Source of the DNA: G026625185 sp963727835
Lineage (GTDB): Bacteria; Desulfobacterota; WTBG01; JAGOGO01
Length of the DNA stretch: 64,000 nt
Reading direction: 5' to 3'
NCBI GenBank assembly: GCA_963727835.1
Contig: CAVSIB010000059.1
Span: forward strand, 33,452 to 97,451
Every line of letters starts with the position of its first letter. The first letter of the stretch is position 1. The position numbers and the translations under genes were made by a program. The notes under the pieces are model-generated. The model saw only the letters and a program-made list of their open reading frames with translations. It had not been told where the DNA came from and made no database searches. Below, one piece after another: positions 52,988 to 60,944 of the stretch.

Positions 52988-54032
52988 CGATTCGGCCCCT
53001 GCAATGGAAAAATGATCGGGTTTTCTTGCTTGACCAGCGCATACTTCCTGAAAAAGAACTCTATCTCGAATGCCGGACCTACCATGACGTAGCCCAAGCT
53101 ATTAAAAAAATGGTAGTTCGAGGCGCGCCAGCAGTGGGGGTTGCCGCGGCCATGGGGATTGCTTTAGGCGTGCAGGCAATTCCGGAAAAAACAAAAAGGA
53201 GTTTTTAACTCAGTTTGATAAAATATGCAACGCCATTGCCGCAACCCGTCCGACTGCGGTCAACCTCTTTTGGGCGATTGAAAGAATGAAAAAGCTGGTA
53301 TTTCAAAATCTTCATTCTTCCCTAAAAGTTTTGAGCCTTCTTCTCAAAAAAGAAGCTCTGAAAATTCTCAAAGAAGACATCGAGAGCAACAAACGGATGG
53401 GAAAATATGGAAGCAAATTCATTAAGAACGGAGCTACCATCCTTACTCACTGCAATGCCGGCGCTTTGGCAACCGGAGGCTATGGGACCGCTCTGGGAGT
53501 TGTCCGGGCAGCCAAGGCCCAGGGGAAAAAAGTTCAGGTTATCGCGGATGAGACACGGCCTTTCCTTCAAGGAGCGCGGCTGACGGCCTGGGAGCTTAAA
53601 AAAGACAGAATTCCGGTTACCGTAATTACTGACAACATGGCAGCTTTTATGATGCAACAAAAGCGAATTGATGCGATTATCGTGGGAGCTGATCGGATTG
53701 CTGCCAACGGAGATGTAGCAAATAAGATTGGAACCTATGCTCTTGCTATTTTGGCAAAAGAACATAATATACCCTTTTATGTGGCAGCACCTTTTTCAAC
53801 GCTTGACCTTAACATTAAAACCGGCAAGGAAATCCCGATTGAGGAACGAGATAAAGAAGAAGTGACTCACATCATGGGAAAACAGAATGGTACCCCGAGG
53901 AGTTTCAATCTGGAACCCGGCGTTCGATGTTACCCCAAACCGGTTTATTTCAGCGATAATAACCGATTACGGAGTTGTGAAAAAACCTTACCAAAAAAAT
54001 TTAAAGAAATTGATTCAAAAATAAAAACCTAA
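52984..54032 (+). pseudogene. mtnA: S-methyl-5-thioribose-1-phosphate isomerase, frameshifted
   Basis: MtnA isomerises methylthioribose-1-phosphate in methionine salvage. The first frame gives MTIRPLQWKNDRVFLLDQR and MVVRGAPAVGVAAAMG. One base seems lost in the A-rich stretch 53183-53200. The next frame gives FLTQFDKICNAIAATRPTAV, NLFWAIERM, then THCNAGALATGGYGTALGV (catalytic Cys), VIADETRPFLQGARLTAWEL and AFMMQQKRIDAIIVGADRIA with the catalytic Asp. The repaired length, about 349 residues, is normal. A start codon at 53286 could give a shorter product without the first domain, unlikely to work. Confidence 0.85.
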
Positions 54033-54046
54033 AGAGAGGCAGATCC

Positions 54047-54964
54047 ATGGACGCAAAAACAGATAAAATTTGGCTGGATGGTAAATTTGTTGATTGGGAT
54101 AAAGCCCAGATTCACATCCTCACCCATACCCTCCATTATGGCTGGGGAGTGTTTGAGGGGATTCGCTGTTATCATTGCCATGACGGCTCATCCGCTATTT
54201 TTCGACTTAAAGAACACGTGGACCGTCTTTTTGGTTCCGCTCATATTGTCAGCATTAAAATCCCTTTTACCAAAGAAGAGATCTCTTCTGCGATCCTTGA
54301 AACCATCCGAATTAATAAGCTCAAAGAGGGATACATCCGCCCGATCGTCTTTGTTGGAGACGGCGAGATGGGGATATACGTCAAAAAGGTTGATGTGCGG
54401 GTAGCGATTGCCGTTTGGAGCTGGGGCGCGTACTTGGGAGAGGAAGGCTTAGCAAAGGGGATTAGGGCTAAAGTGTCCTCTTTTACCCGTCTGCAGGTCA
54501 GCAGCCAAATGAGCAAAGCCAAGGTCTGCGGCAACTATGTTAATTCGGTCTTAGCCAAAAGAGAAATTATCGCTGCCGGTTATGACGAAGCCATCCTCCT
54601 TGATACCGAGGGGTATGTGTCGGAAGCAAGCGGAGAGAATATCTTCATGGTGAAAAACGGAACAATCAAAACCTCTCCGCTCACCTCTATCCTTCCCGGG
54701 ATAACCCGGGATTCCGTCATCACCATTGCTAAAGACAAGAAGTACCCAGTTATTGAAGAGCGTTTCACTCGAGATGAGCTCTACCTTGCGGATGAGGCTT
54801 TTTTTACTGGTACAGCAGCAGAGATTACCCCCATTCGAGAAGTTGATAACCGCCAAATCGGACCGGGACACCCGGGACCTGTCACCAAGGATATTCAAGC
54901 CACCTTTTTTGATGCGGTTAAAGGCAAGATTAAAACCTACAAGCAGTGGTTGGCCTATATCTAA
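54047..54964 (+). CDS. ilvE: Branched-chain amino acid aminotransferase
   Basis: This class IV PLP enzyme transaminates branched-chain 2-oxoacids. The 305-residue protein has WLDGKFVDWDKAQIHILTHTLHYGWGVFEGIR, listed here in parts (WLDGKFVDWDKA and LHYGWGVFEGIR), the PLP Lys in SSQMSKAKVCGNYVNSVLAK region, and LLDTEGYVSEASGENIFMV, then ITRDSVITIAKD and EAFFTGTAAEITPI. It ends the gat-mtnA-ilvE gene run; the gap to mtnA is 14 nt with a GAGAGG ribosome site. Confidence 0.93.
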   Translation: MDAKTDKIWLDGKFVDWDKAQIHILTHTLHYGWGVFEGIRCYHCHDGSSAIFRLKEHVDRLFGSAHIVSIKIPFTKEEISSAILETIRINKLKEGYIRPIVFVGDGEMGIYVKKVDVRVAIAVWSWGAYLGEEGLAKGIRAKVSSFTRLQVSSQMSKAKVCGNYVNSVLAKREIIAAGYDEAILLDTEGYVSEASGENIFMVKNGTIKTSPLTSILPGITRDSVITIAKDKKYPVIEERFTRDELYLADEAFFTGTAAEITPIREVDNRQIGPGHPGPVTKDIQATFFDAVKGKIKTYKQWLAYI

Positions 54965-55007
54965 ACCTCGGAGGAGAGGTAAGAAGATTTCACCATCGAT
55001 ACATTTA

Positions 55008-55619
55008 TTATTCTCGTATTTCCTCAACCAGTCGCAGATGCACCTTTCGGTCTGATCCCAGGACTTCCGTGTCAAAGGCAAAGGCATTGGCATTGAAAAC
55101 TTCTATTTGCCGATAGTCGTTTAAGGACCTTCCTTGATAGTAAAGAAGTAAACACCGAAGCACTGCCAGGTGGGTCACGGCAGCAACAATAGTTCCCTCG
55201 CTATGACTGAGACACCACTTTTTTAAAACCGAAAGAATCCTTTGTTGTACGGCCTCAAGCGGTTCCATCCCTTCCAATCGCAACTCCGCAGGAGTTTCAT
55301 TCCATATCTTCCAGACTTCAGGGTATTGGGTAATTATCTGGGTATGCGACAACCCGTCTAAAGGACCAAGGAGGATCTCCCGAAGATCTTTTTCAACAAT
55401 TACGGGTACTTTTAATTTTTGACTCAAAATTTTTGCGGTTTCAACCGCACGAATTAAAGGGCTGGTGTATATCCGGCTAATTCCTTTCCCTTCTAAATGA
55501 GGGGCAAGGAGAGCAACCTGCCGTTCTCCGTTTGGATTCAGGGACTCATCACTTGTGCCCGCATAAATTTTTTGAACATTGGACTCAATTTCCCCATGTC
55601 TGATCAAATATATCCGCAC
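55008..55619 (-). CDS. Histidine phosphatase family protein (GpmB/CobC-like)
   Basis: This protein of about 203 residues starts at GTG 55619 (VRIYLIRHGEIESN) with AAGGAG 7 nt upstream; the longer frame to 55664 is not conserved. The RHG motif with the catalytic His, SPLIRAVETAKIL, DLREILLGPLDGL and the second His in AAVTHLAVLRCLL are complete. Substrates of this branch include alpha-ribazole phosphate and phosphoglycerate; the choice cannot be made here. It is convergent with ilvE. Confidence 0.85.
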   Translation of the reverse strand: MRIYLIRHGEIESNVQKIYAGTSDESLNPNGERQVALLAPHLEGKGISRIYTSPLIRAVETAKILSQKLKVPVIVEKDLREILLGPLDGLSHTQIITQYPEVWKIWNETPAELRLEGMEPLEAVQQRILSVLKKWCLSHSEGTIVAAVTHLAVLRCLLLYYQGRSLNDYRQIEVFNANAFAFDTEVLGSDRKVHLRLVEEIRE

Positions 55620-55664
55620 AACATTCTCCTTGTAGTCTGAAGCAAAAAAACCACTTTTGAACAA

Positions 55665-56128
55665 AACGCAATTTCAAAAAATATCCATAATTTTGAAGAA
55701 TTATTCCTATACAATAAGAATTAAATTGTCAAGGTTGTTTTGCAAAAAATGACCAGCATAATAATAGCTAAAAAGTGCTTCCCTAAAAAACATTATAATT
55801 TCAAATCATTCATGAACATATTTTTTCCCTCGGGATTATGACTACCGCTTGTTAACAAAATTTACACCTTGCCACAATTCAGACAAAACTCCCGAGATAT
55901 ATAAGATAAATTCTTGGTCATGCCATTTAGTGTTAAATTTCTTTACATAACGGCCTTCTTCTGAATCGGGCACCTTTTATCACTTATGATCAATAACTAT
56001 CCGAAATGTTTATGTAAATTTTGATCTTTTAATGTTGGCATGCCCTTTGCTGTAGTGTATTGGCGAAAAGAACATGCATGCAGGTGAAAAAAGAAATAAA
56101 TTAAATTTTTATATAAGGAGATGCCAAA
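55665..56128. other. Leader region of regulator copy 1
   Basis: From 55850 this 464-nt region is copied at 57294-57572 with about three differences in 279 nt. Left of 55850 only weak similarity to 57211-57293 remains (both contain AATAATA...CTTCCCTAAAAAA). It holds TTGTTAACAA (55849-55858), a sigma-54 promoter (56035-56051) and an AAGGAG ribosome site. Confidence 0.6.
56035..56051 (+). promoter_or_regulatory. Sigma-54 promoter of regulator copy 1
   Basis: TTGGCATGCCCTTTGCT fits the -24/-12 consensus (TGGCAY, four bases, TTGCW): GG at 56037-56038 and GC at 56049-56050 are separated by exactly 10 nt. It lies 78 nt before the start codon. Activation by an enhancer-binding protein is expected; TTGTTAACAA at 55849-55858, about 175 nt upstream, could be such a site. 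Confidence 0.8.
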
Positions 56129-57136
56129 ATGAAAAATATGAACTTGGAAGAAAGAAAAGTGCTCATCGTTGATGACGAAGCCGGAATCAGGAGAAATTTG
56201 CATTTCGGGCTGACCCAGCATGGTTTTACTATTGATGATGCTGAAGACGGACTTTCCGCTCTCTCTCAGATCGAATCAAGCTACCACAAAGGCACGCCCT
56301 ATAACTTTGTGATTACCGACATGGTTCTGCCTGATATCAATGGATTAAAACTGCTTGAGGTCATTAAAAGCAAGTACCCCACCCTCCCGGTCATAATCAT
56401 CACCGGCTACGGGACCGAAGTCACTGCTGATGAAGTTACTGCCCGGCATGGTGACGGTTATCTTTCCAAGCCCTTTTTAGCGGACGACCTGGCCGATGTT
56501 TTGGAAAAGGTTGCCCCTCCCAAAGCGGACTTTCCGCAAGCGGTCGCCGAACCGGCCCTCAAGACTTCGATCAGTGCATACGCCATGATCAAGGTAAAAG
56601 AAGGCGGGGATGTGCTGGGGGTATTTAACAAATTATATTTCATGGACAATGTTCTTTATTGCGATGCCGTGAGAAATTCTTACGATATTGTCCTGCTCCT
56701 TAACGCCGCCACCCCTGCGGAGCTCGACCATATTATCCAAACAAAAATCAAAACCCTGGCCGGCATTGAAGAGGTTGTTTACTGCCCGGTTGCAAAGCCA
56801 AAACTGGAAACCGGCATTCAGGATTTCATCAATGATTACGAACGGCAGAAAAACCTCTCTCCCCAGGGAAACAAGCCGAAACGGGTTCCCTATCCTCTGT
56901 CGGCCTATGTGCTTATCGAGGTGGAAAAAGCCCGCTTCAACGAGATCTACCCGAAACTCTACTTCCTGGACAATGTGGTCTCCTGCGATACCACCAAAGG
57001 AAAATACGATCTTATCCTTCTCATTCAGAGTGCCACGTTTAATGAAATGGAAAGGCTGGTCCGGGAAAAAATCGGCTCCATTGACGGAATTGTAAGAACC
57101 AGGCTGTTAAACATAATGAACCTGTTTGAAATGTAA
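56129..57136 (+). CDS. Response regulator with receiver and two Lrp/AsnC-type RAM domains (copy 1)
   Basis: This 335-residue protein combines a phosphoreceiver (residues ~9-128) with two tandem ligand-binding domains. The receiver has Asp15/Asp16, phosphoacceptor Asp64 (VITDMVLPDINGL), Thr92 and Lys114 (YLSKPF). The repeats at ~148-226 (SAYAMIKVKEGGDVLGVF, then YDIVLLLNA) and ~258-335 (SAYVLIEVEKARFNEIYPKL, then GKYDLILLIQS and GIVRTRLLNIMNLF) have the beta-alpha pattern of Lrp/AsnC RAM domains. There is no helix-turn-helix, so regulation by protein contact or allostery is likely. It is preceded by an AAGGAG site and followed by a hairpin in a nuoE fragment. Confidence 0.85.
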   Translation: MKNMNLEERKVLIVDDEAGIRRNLHFGLTQHGFTIDDAEDGLSALSQIESSYHKGTPYNFVITDMVLPDINGLKLLEVIKSKYPTLPVIIITGYGTEVTADEVTARHGDGYLSKPFLADDLADVLEKVAPPKADFPQAVAEPALKTSISAYAMIKVKEGGDVLGVFNKLYFMDNVLYCDAVRNSYDIVLLLNAATPAELDHIIQTKIKTLAGIEEVVYCPVAKPKLETGIQDFINDYERQKNLSPQGNKPKRVPYPLSAYVLIEVEKARFNEIYPKLYFLDNVVSCDTTKGKYDLILLIQSATFNEMERLVREKIGSIDGIVRTRLLNIMNLFEM

Positions 57137-57137
57137 A

Positions 57138-57209
57138 ACTGAACTGTGGCGTTACCGGGATGAGCCGAGAAGGCTCATCCCGCTTTTGCAAAGCGCGCAA
57201 GAAACGTAC
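57138..57209 (+). pseudogene. Stray 72-bp fragment of nuoE
   Basis: Bases 57138-57209 match 58682-58753 inside nuoE with one difference. In nuoE this part encodes TELWRYRDEPGRLIPLLQSA. The first eight bases also form the end of the duplicated unit, so the copies join at a short ACTGAA microhomology. Confidence 0.85.
57156..57187 (+). terminator. Hairpin terminator of regulator copy 1, made from nuoE sequence
   Basis: CGGGATGAGCC (57156-57166) pairs perfectly with GGCTCATCCCG (57172-57182), loop of 5 nt, followed by CTTTT. It starts 20 nt after the stop of copy 1. The T-run is short, so termination may be partial. The same hairpin occurs inside nuoE (58700-58726). Confidence 0.55.
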
Positions 57210-57572
57210 TAATAATAATATCTAAAAGTCCTTCCCTAAAAAATTTTTATCATCTTATCTATATTTTAATTCCAAAAGTGTAAAATTTTTTACTGTTAAC
57301 AAAATTTACACCTCGCCACAATTCAGACAAAACTCCTGAGATATATAAGATAAATTCTTGGTCATGCCATTTAGTGTTAAATTTCTTTACATAACGGCCT
57401 TCTTCTGAATCGGGCACCTTTTATCACTTATGATCAATAACTATCCGAAATATTTATGTAAATTTTGATCTTTTAATGTTGGCATGCCCTTTGCTGTAGT
57501 GTATTGGCGAAAAGAACATGCATGCAGGTGAAAAAAGAAATAAATTAAATTTTTATATAAGGAGATGCCAAA
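57210..57572. other. Leader region of regulator copy 2
   Basis: From 57294 this repeats the copy 1 leader, with the palindrome reduced to TGTTAACA (57294-57301) and an intact sigma-54 promoter. 57210-57293 is AT-rich and has no gene. Confidence 0.6.
57479..57495 (+). promoter_or_regulatory. Sigma-54 promoter of regulator copy 2 and the nuoEFG-like operon
   Basis: The same TTGGCATGCCCTTTGCT sequence as at 56035, with GG and GC 10 nt apart, 78 nt before the start codon. As nuoE follows the regulator by only 44 nt without a visible terminator, this promoter probably drives the whole oxidoreductase operon. Confidence 0.8.
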
Positions 57573-58580
57573 ATGAAAAATATGAACTTGGAAGAAAGAA
57601 AAGTGCTCATCGTTGATGACGAAGCCGGAATCAGGAGAAATTTGCATTTCGGGCTGACCCAGCATGGTTTTACTATTGATGATGCTGAAGACGGACTTTC
57701 CGCTCTCTCTCAGATCGAATCAAGCTACCACAAAGGCACGCCCTATAACTTTGTGATTACCGACATGGTTCTGCCTGATATCAATGGATTAAAACTGCTT
57801 GAGGTCATTAAAAGCAAGTACCCCACCCTCCCGGTCATAATCATCACCGGCTACGGGACCGAAGTCACTGCTGATGAAGTTACTGCCCGGCATGGTGACG
57901 GTTATCTTTCCAAGCCCTTTTTAGCGGACGACCTGGCCGATGTTCTGGAAAAGGTTGCCCCTCCCAAAGCGGACTTTCCGCAAGCGGTCGCCGAACCGGC
58001 CCTCAAGACTTCGATCAGTGCATACGCCATGATCAAGGTAAAAGAAGGCGGGGATGTGCTGGGGGTATTTAACAAATTGTATTTCATGGACAATGTTCTT
58101 TATTGCGATGCCGTGAGAAATTCTTACGATATTGTCCTGCTCCTTAACGCCGCCACCCCTGCGGAGCTCGACCATATTATCCAAACAAAAATCAAAACCC
58201 TGGCCGGCATTGAAGAGGTTGTTTACTGCCCGGTTGCAAAGCCAAAACTGGAAACCGGCATTCAGGATTTCATCAATGATTACGAACGGCAGAAAAACCT
58301 CTCCCCCCAGGGAAACAAGCCGAAACGGGTTCCCTATCCCCTGTCAGCCTATGTGCTTATCGAGGTGGAAAAAGCCCGGTTCAACGAGATCTACCCGAAA
58401 CTCTACTTCCTGGACAATGTGGTCTCCTGCGATACCACCAAAGGAAAATACGATATTATCCTTCTCATTCAGAGTGCCACGTTTAATGAAATGGAAAGGC
58501 TGGTCCGGGAAAAAATCGGCTCCATTGACGGAATTGTAAGAACCAGGCTGCTAAACATAATGAACCTGTTTGAAATGTAA
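57573..58580 (+). CDS. Response regulator with receiver and two RAM domains (copy 2)
   Basis: It has the same 335-residue architecture as copy 1 and differs at one residue, Ile for Leu in GKYDIILLIQS in the second RAM domain. All receiver residues (Asp15, Asp16, Asp64, Thr92, Lys114) are kept. It is the gene directly before nuoE and is probably cotranscribed with the operon, so it may sense an amino acid or other small ligand, plus phosphorylation, and control the operon or its complex. The unchanged protein sequence in two copies suggests either a very recent duplication or gene conversion. Confidence 0.85.
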   Translation: MKNMNLEERKVLIVDDEAGIRRNLHFGLTQHGFTIDDAEDGLSALSQIESSYHKGTPYNFVITDMVLPDINGLKLLEVIKSKYPTLPVIIITGYGTEVTADEVTARHGDGYLSKPFLADDLADVLEKVAPPKADFPQAVAEPALKTSISAYAMIKVKEGGDVLGVFNKLYFMDNVLYCDAVRNSYDIVLLLNAATPAELDHIIQTKIKTLAGIEEVVYCPVAKPKLETGIQDFINDYERQKNLSPQGNKPKRVPYPLSAYVLIEVEKARFNEIYPKLYFLDNVVSCDTTKGKYDIILLIQSATFNEMERLVREKIGSIDGIVRTRLLNIMNLFEM

Positions 58581-58624
58581 AACTGAAGACAGAAATCTGT
58601 AACCGCACATGAAAGGGAATGCCT

Positions 58625-59143
58625 ATGAACGTTGTAGAACAAACCCGAGAAATTACAACAATAAATTTTCCAAAACTTAACACTGAACTGTGGCGTTACC
58701 GGGATGAGCCGGGAAGGCTCATCCCGCTTTTGCAAAGCGCGCAAGAAACGTACGGTTATATCTCAGTTACTACCATCAAGTACATTAGCGGAGTAACTAG
58801 AATACCGGAAAGCGAAATCTATAGTGTTATCACCTTTTATAAGCAGTTTCGTCTTCGCCCCCTTGGTAAAAATCTTATTCGTCTCTGTGATGGCACTGCC
58901 TGCCATGTTAATAATGCAAAGGTATTGAAAGAAATTGTGGAAGATGAGTTACAGCTTGAGGGGAATGATACTACTGAAGATGGGTTATTTACCCTTGAAC
59001 TGGTCGCCTGTCTCGGGTGTTGTAGCCTGGCACCGGTGATTATGGTTAATGATCAAACCTACGGCAGACTCACGCCGCAAAAACTGCGAAAAACACTCAG
59101 AAAATACCAAAAACAAGAAAAAACTGAAGCGAAGACTCAATAA
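58625..59143 (+). CDS. nuoE: NuoE-like [2Fe-2S] subunit of NAD(P)H oxidoreductase
   Basis: This subunit, about 172 residues, holds a thioredoxin-like [2Fe-2S] cluster that passes electrons with NuoF. ATG 58625 fits the GAAAGGGA site better than ATG 58619. LLQSAQETYGYISVTTIKYI, VITFYKQFRLRPLG and the cluster cysteines in LCDGTACHV (CxxxxC) and CLGCCSLAP are typical. The early coding sequence contains an 11-bp hairpin (58700-58726). It is part of an operon with nuoF and the NuoG/GltD fusion. Confidence 0.92.
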   Translation: MNVVEQTREITTINFPKLNTELWRYRDEPGRLIPLLQSAQETYGYISVTTIKYISGVTRIPESEIYSVITFYKQFRLRPLGKNLIRLCDGTACHVNNAKVLKEIVEDELQLEGNDTTEDGLFTLELVACLGCCSLAPVIMVNDQTYGRLTPQKLRKTLRKYQKQEKTEAKTQ

Positions 59144-59160
59144 AATCGGAGGATACTGAA

Positions 59161-60930
59161 GTGTATACAATTACCGTTGGAACTGCAACTTGTGGAATAT
59201 CGGCAGGGGCGGACAAGGTGCTGAATGAATTTCAGCTCCTCATCGCCGAAAAAGGATTGAAAGACATAAAGCTTGCGGAAACTGGTTGTATGGGGATGTG
59301 TTACAAGGAAGTCCTTGTGGAAGTAAAAAATGGAGCGGGTAAATTCCTTTATGGCGACGTTACCCCGGAAAAAGCCCAGCGCATCTTCAATGAGCATATC
59401 CTGCAGGACAGGCCGGTAGACGAATTTCTTGCTCTTCTCGATTATCAAGAAGGAACAGAAAAAAATTTTTTGGCCAAACAAAAACGGATTGTCCTTCGCA
59501 ACTGCGGTCATATTGATCCGATGTCCATAGACGATTACCTTGCCCGCGATGGGTACAAGGCTATAAAAAAAGTATTAACCACCATGACTCCGGACGAGGT
59601 GATAAAAGCCGTCACTGATTCTGGGATTCGGGGTCGCGGCGGAGCGGGGTTTCTTACCGGAGTCAAATGGAAATTCGCCGCCCAATCGCCCGGCGACATA
59701 AAATATGTGGTCTGTAACGCTGACGAAGGTGATCCGGGAGCATTTATGGATCGAAGCGTTCTCGAAGGCGACCCGAATTCGGTGCTTGAGGGAATGCTTA
59801 TCTGCGGTTACGCTATCGGAGCTTCTGAAGGATATATCTATTGCCGAGCCGAATATCCCCGGGCGATTGTAAGACTTGTGAACGCAATCGGGGAAGCCAC
59901 AAAAAGGGGCTTCCTTGGTGATAATATTTTCGGTACTAACTTTTCGTTCCACCTTAAAATAAAAGAGGGCGCGGGCGCTTTTGTCTGCGGCGAAGAAACT
60001 GCTCTCATTGCTTCGATTGAAGGTCATCGCGGAACCCCACGCATCCGCCCACCGTATCCCGCAGTCAAAGGAATATGGGGCAAGCCGACAAATATCAACA
60101 ACGTTGAAACCCTTGCCAATCTGCCCTGGATAATTTTGAACGGGCCAGAAAAGTTCGCTGCAATGGGAACCGATGACAGCAAAGGCACCAAAGTTTTTGC
60201 CATGGCCGGCAAAATAAAGCGCAGCGGTCTGGTCGAGGTTCCTATGGGTATTACCATTAACGAGATAATCTTCGACATCTGTGGCGGAATTGTTAATGAC
60301 AAAAAATTTAAGGGCGTGCAAATGGGGGGGCCTTCGGGCGGTTGTATCCCCGCTGCTTTGGGCAATACCCAGATAGACTATCAACAAATAAATAAAACCG
60401 GGGCGATTATGGGTTCAGGGGGGATGATTGTCGTTGACGAATCAACCTGTATGGTGGAACTGGCCCGGTTTTTTTTAGAATTCACCCAGAAAGAATCATG
60501 CGGCAAGTGCACAAGTTGTCGCATCGGAACCCTTCGCATGCTGGAAATACTTGAACGCATTGTCGCAGGCCAAGGAAAGGACGAGGATCTCGATGTGCTT
60601 AAGGAGTTGGGCGAGCAGATAAAAGCCACCGCCCAGTGTGGGCTGGGGCAAACTGCACCAAACCCAGCACTGACGACGATGAATTATTTCCGCGAAGAAT
60701 ACGAAGAACACATCAAAAACAAACGGTGCCCGGCGCATAGCTGTTCTTCCCTGGTAATGTACCTCGTTGATGCAACAAAATGTACTGGCTGTACTCTTTG
60801 TGCCGGTAATTGTCCGTCAGGAGCGATAACCGGTGTTAAAAAGAAAGCCCATACTGTTGACCAGGATAAATGCATAAAATGTGGAAAATGTATTACAACC
60901 TGTAATTTTGATGCAATCTATAAAGAGTAA
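59161..60930 (+). CDS. nuoF: NuoF-like NAD(P)H-binding flavoprotein with N- and C-terminal Fe-S domains
   Basis: The 589-residue protein is the hydrogenase/HndC-HydB type of NuoF. Residues 1-90 form a thioredoxin-like [2Fe-2S] domain (ATCGISAG, CMGMCYKE). Then follow the FMN/NAD barrel with GIRGRGGAGFLTGVKW and NADEGDPGAFMDR, EGAGAFVCGEETALIASIEG, the [4Fe-4S] motif CGKCTSCRIGT, and two C-terminal ferredoxin motifs CTGCTLCAGNCP and CIKCGKCITTC. Expected role is entry or exit point for NAD(H) and possibly the bifurcation site. GTG 59161 follows a GGAGG site. Confidence 0.92.
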   Translation: MYTITVGTATCGISAGADKVLNEFQLLIAEKGLKDIKLAETGCMGMCYKEVLVEVKNGAGKFLYGDVTPEKAQRIFNEHILQDRPVDEFLALLDYQEGTEKNFLAKQKRIVLRNCGHIDPMSIDDYLARDGYKAIKKVLTTMTPDEVIKAVTDSGIRGRGGAGFLTGVKWKFAAQSPGDIKYVVCNADEGDPGAFMDRSVLEGDPNSVLEGMLICGYAIGASEGYIYCRAEYPRAIVRLVNAIGEATKRGFLGDNIFGTNFSFHLKIKEGAGAFVCGEETALIASIEGHRGTPRIRPPYPAVKGIWGKPTNINNVETLANLPWIILNGPEKFAAMGTDDSKGTKVFAMAGKIKRSGLVEVPMGITINEIIFDICGGIVNDKKFKGVQMGGPSGGCIPAALGNTQIDYQQINKTGAIMGSGGMIVVDESTCMVELARFFLEFTQKESCGKCTSCRIGTLRMLEILERIVAGQGKDEDLDVLKELGEQIKATAQCGLGQTAPNPALTTMNYFREEYEEHIKNKRCPAHSCSSLVMYLVDATKCTGCTLCAGNCPSGAITGVKKKAHTVDQDKCIKCGKCITTCNFDAIYKE

Positions 60931-60944
60931 AGGATACGAATAAA

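Larger units (their letters stand above)
55850..57143 (+). repeat. Tandem duplication, copy 1
   Basis: The unit comprises promoter region and regulator gene and recurs 1444 nt downstream (57294-58587). Identity ends at TAAAACTGAA just after the stop codon. Eight differences are seen in 1008 coding bases, one of them changing an amino acid (Leu to Ile). Confidence 0.9.
57294..58587 (+). repeat. Tandem duplication, copy 2
   Basis: Second copy of the unit at 55850-57143, directly before the complete nuoE gene. The arrangement regulator-nuoE is probably the original order. Confidence 0.9.

Noticed and set aside
53286..54032. Short MtnA as a complete gene from ATG 53286
   Set aside because: The N-terminal domain is encoded just upstream in another frame and the repaired length is exactly that of MtnA.
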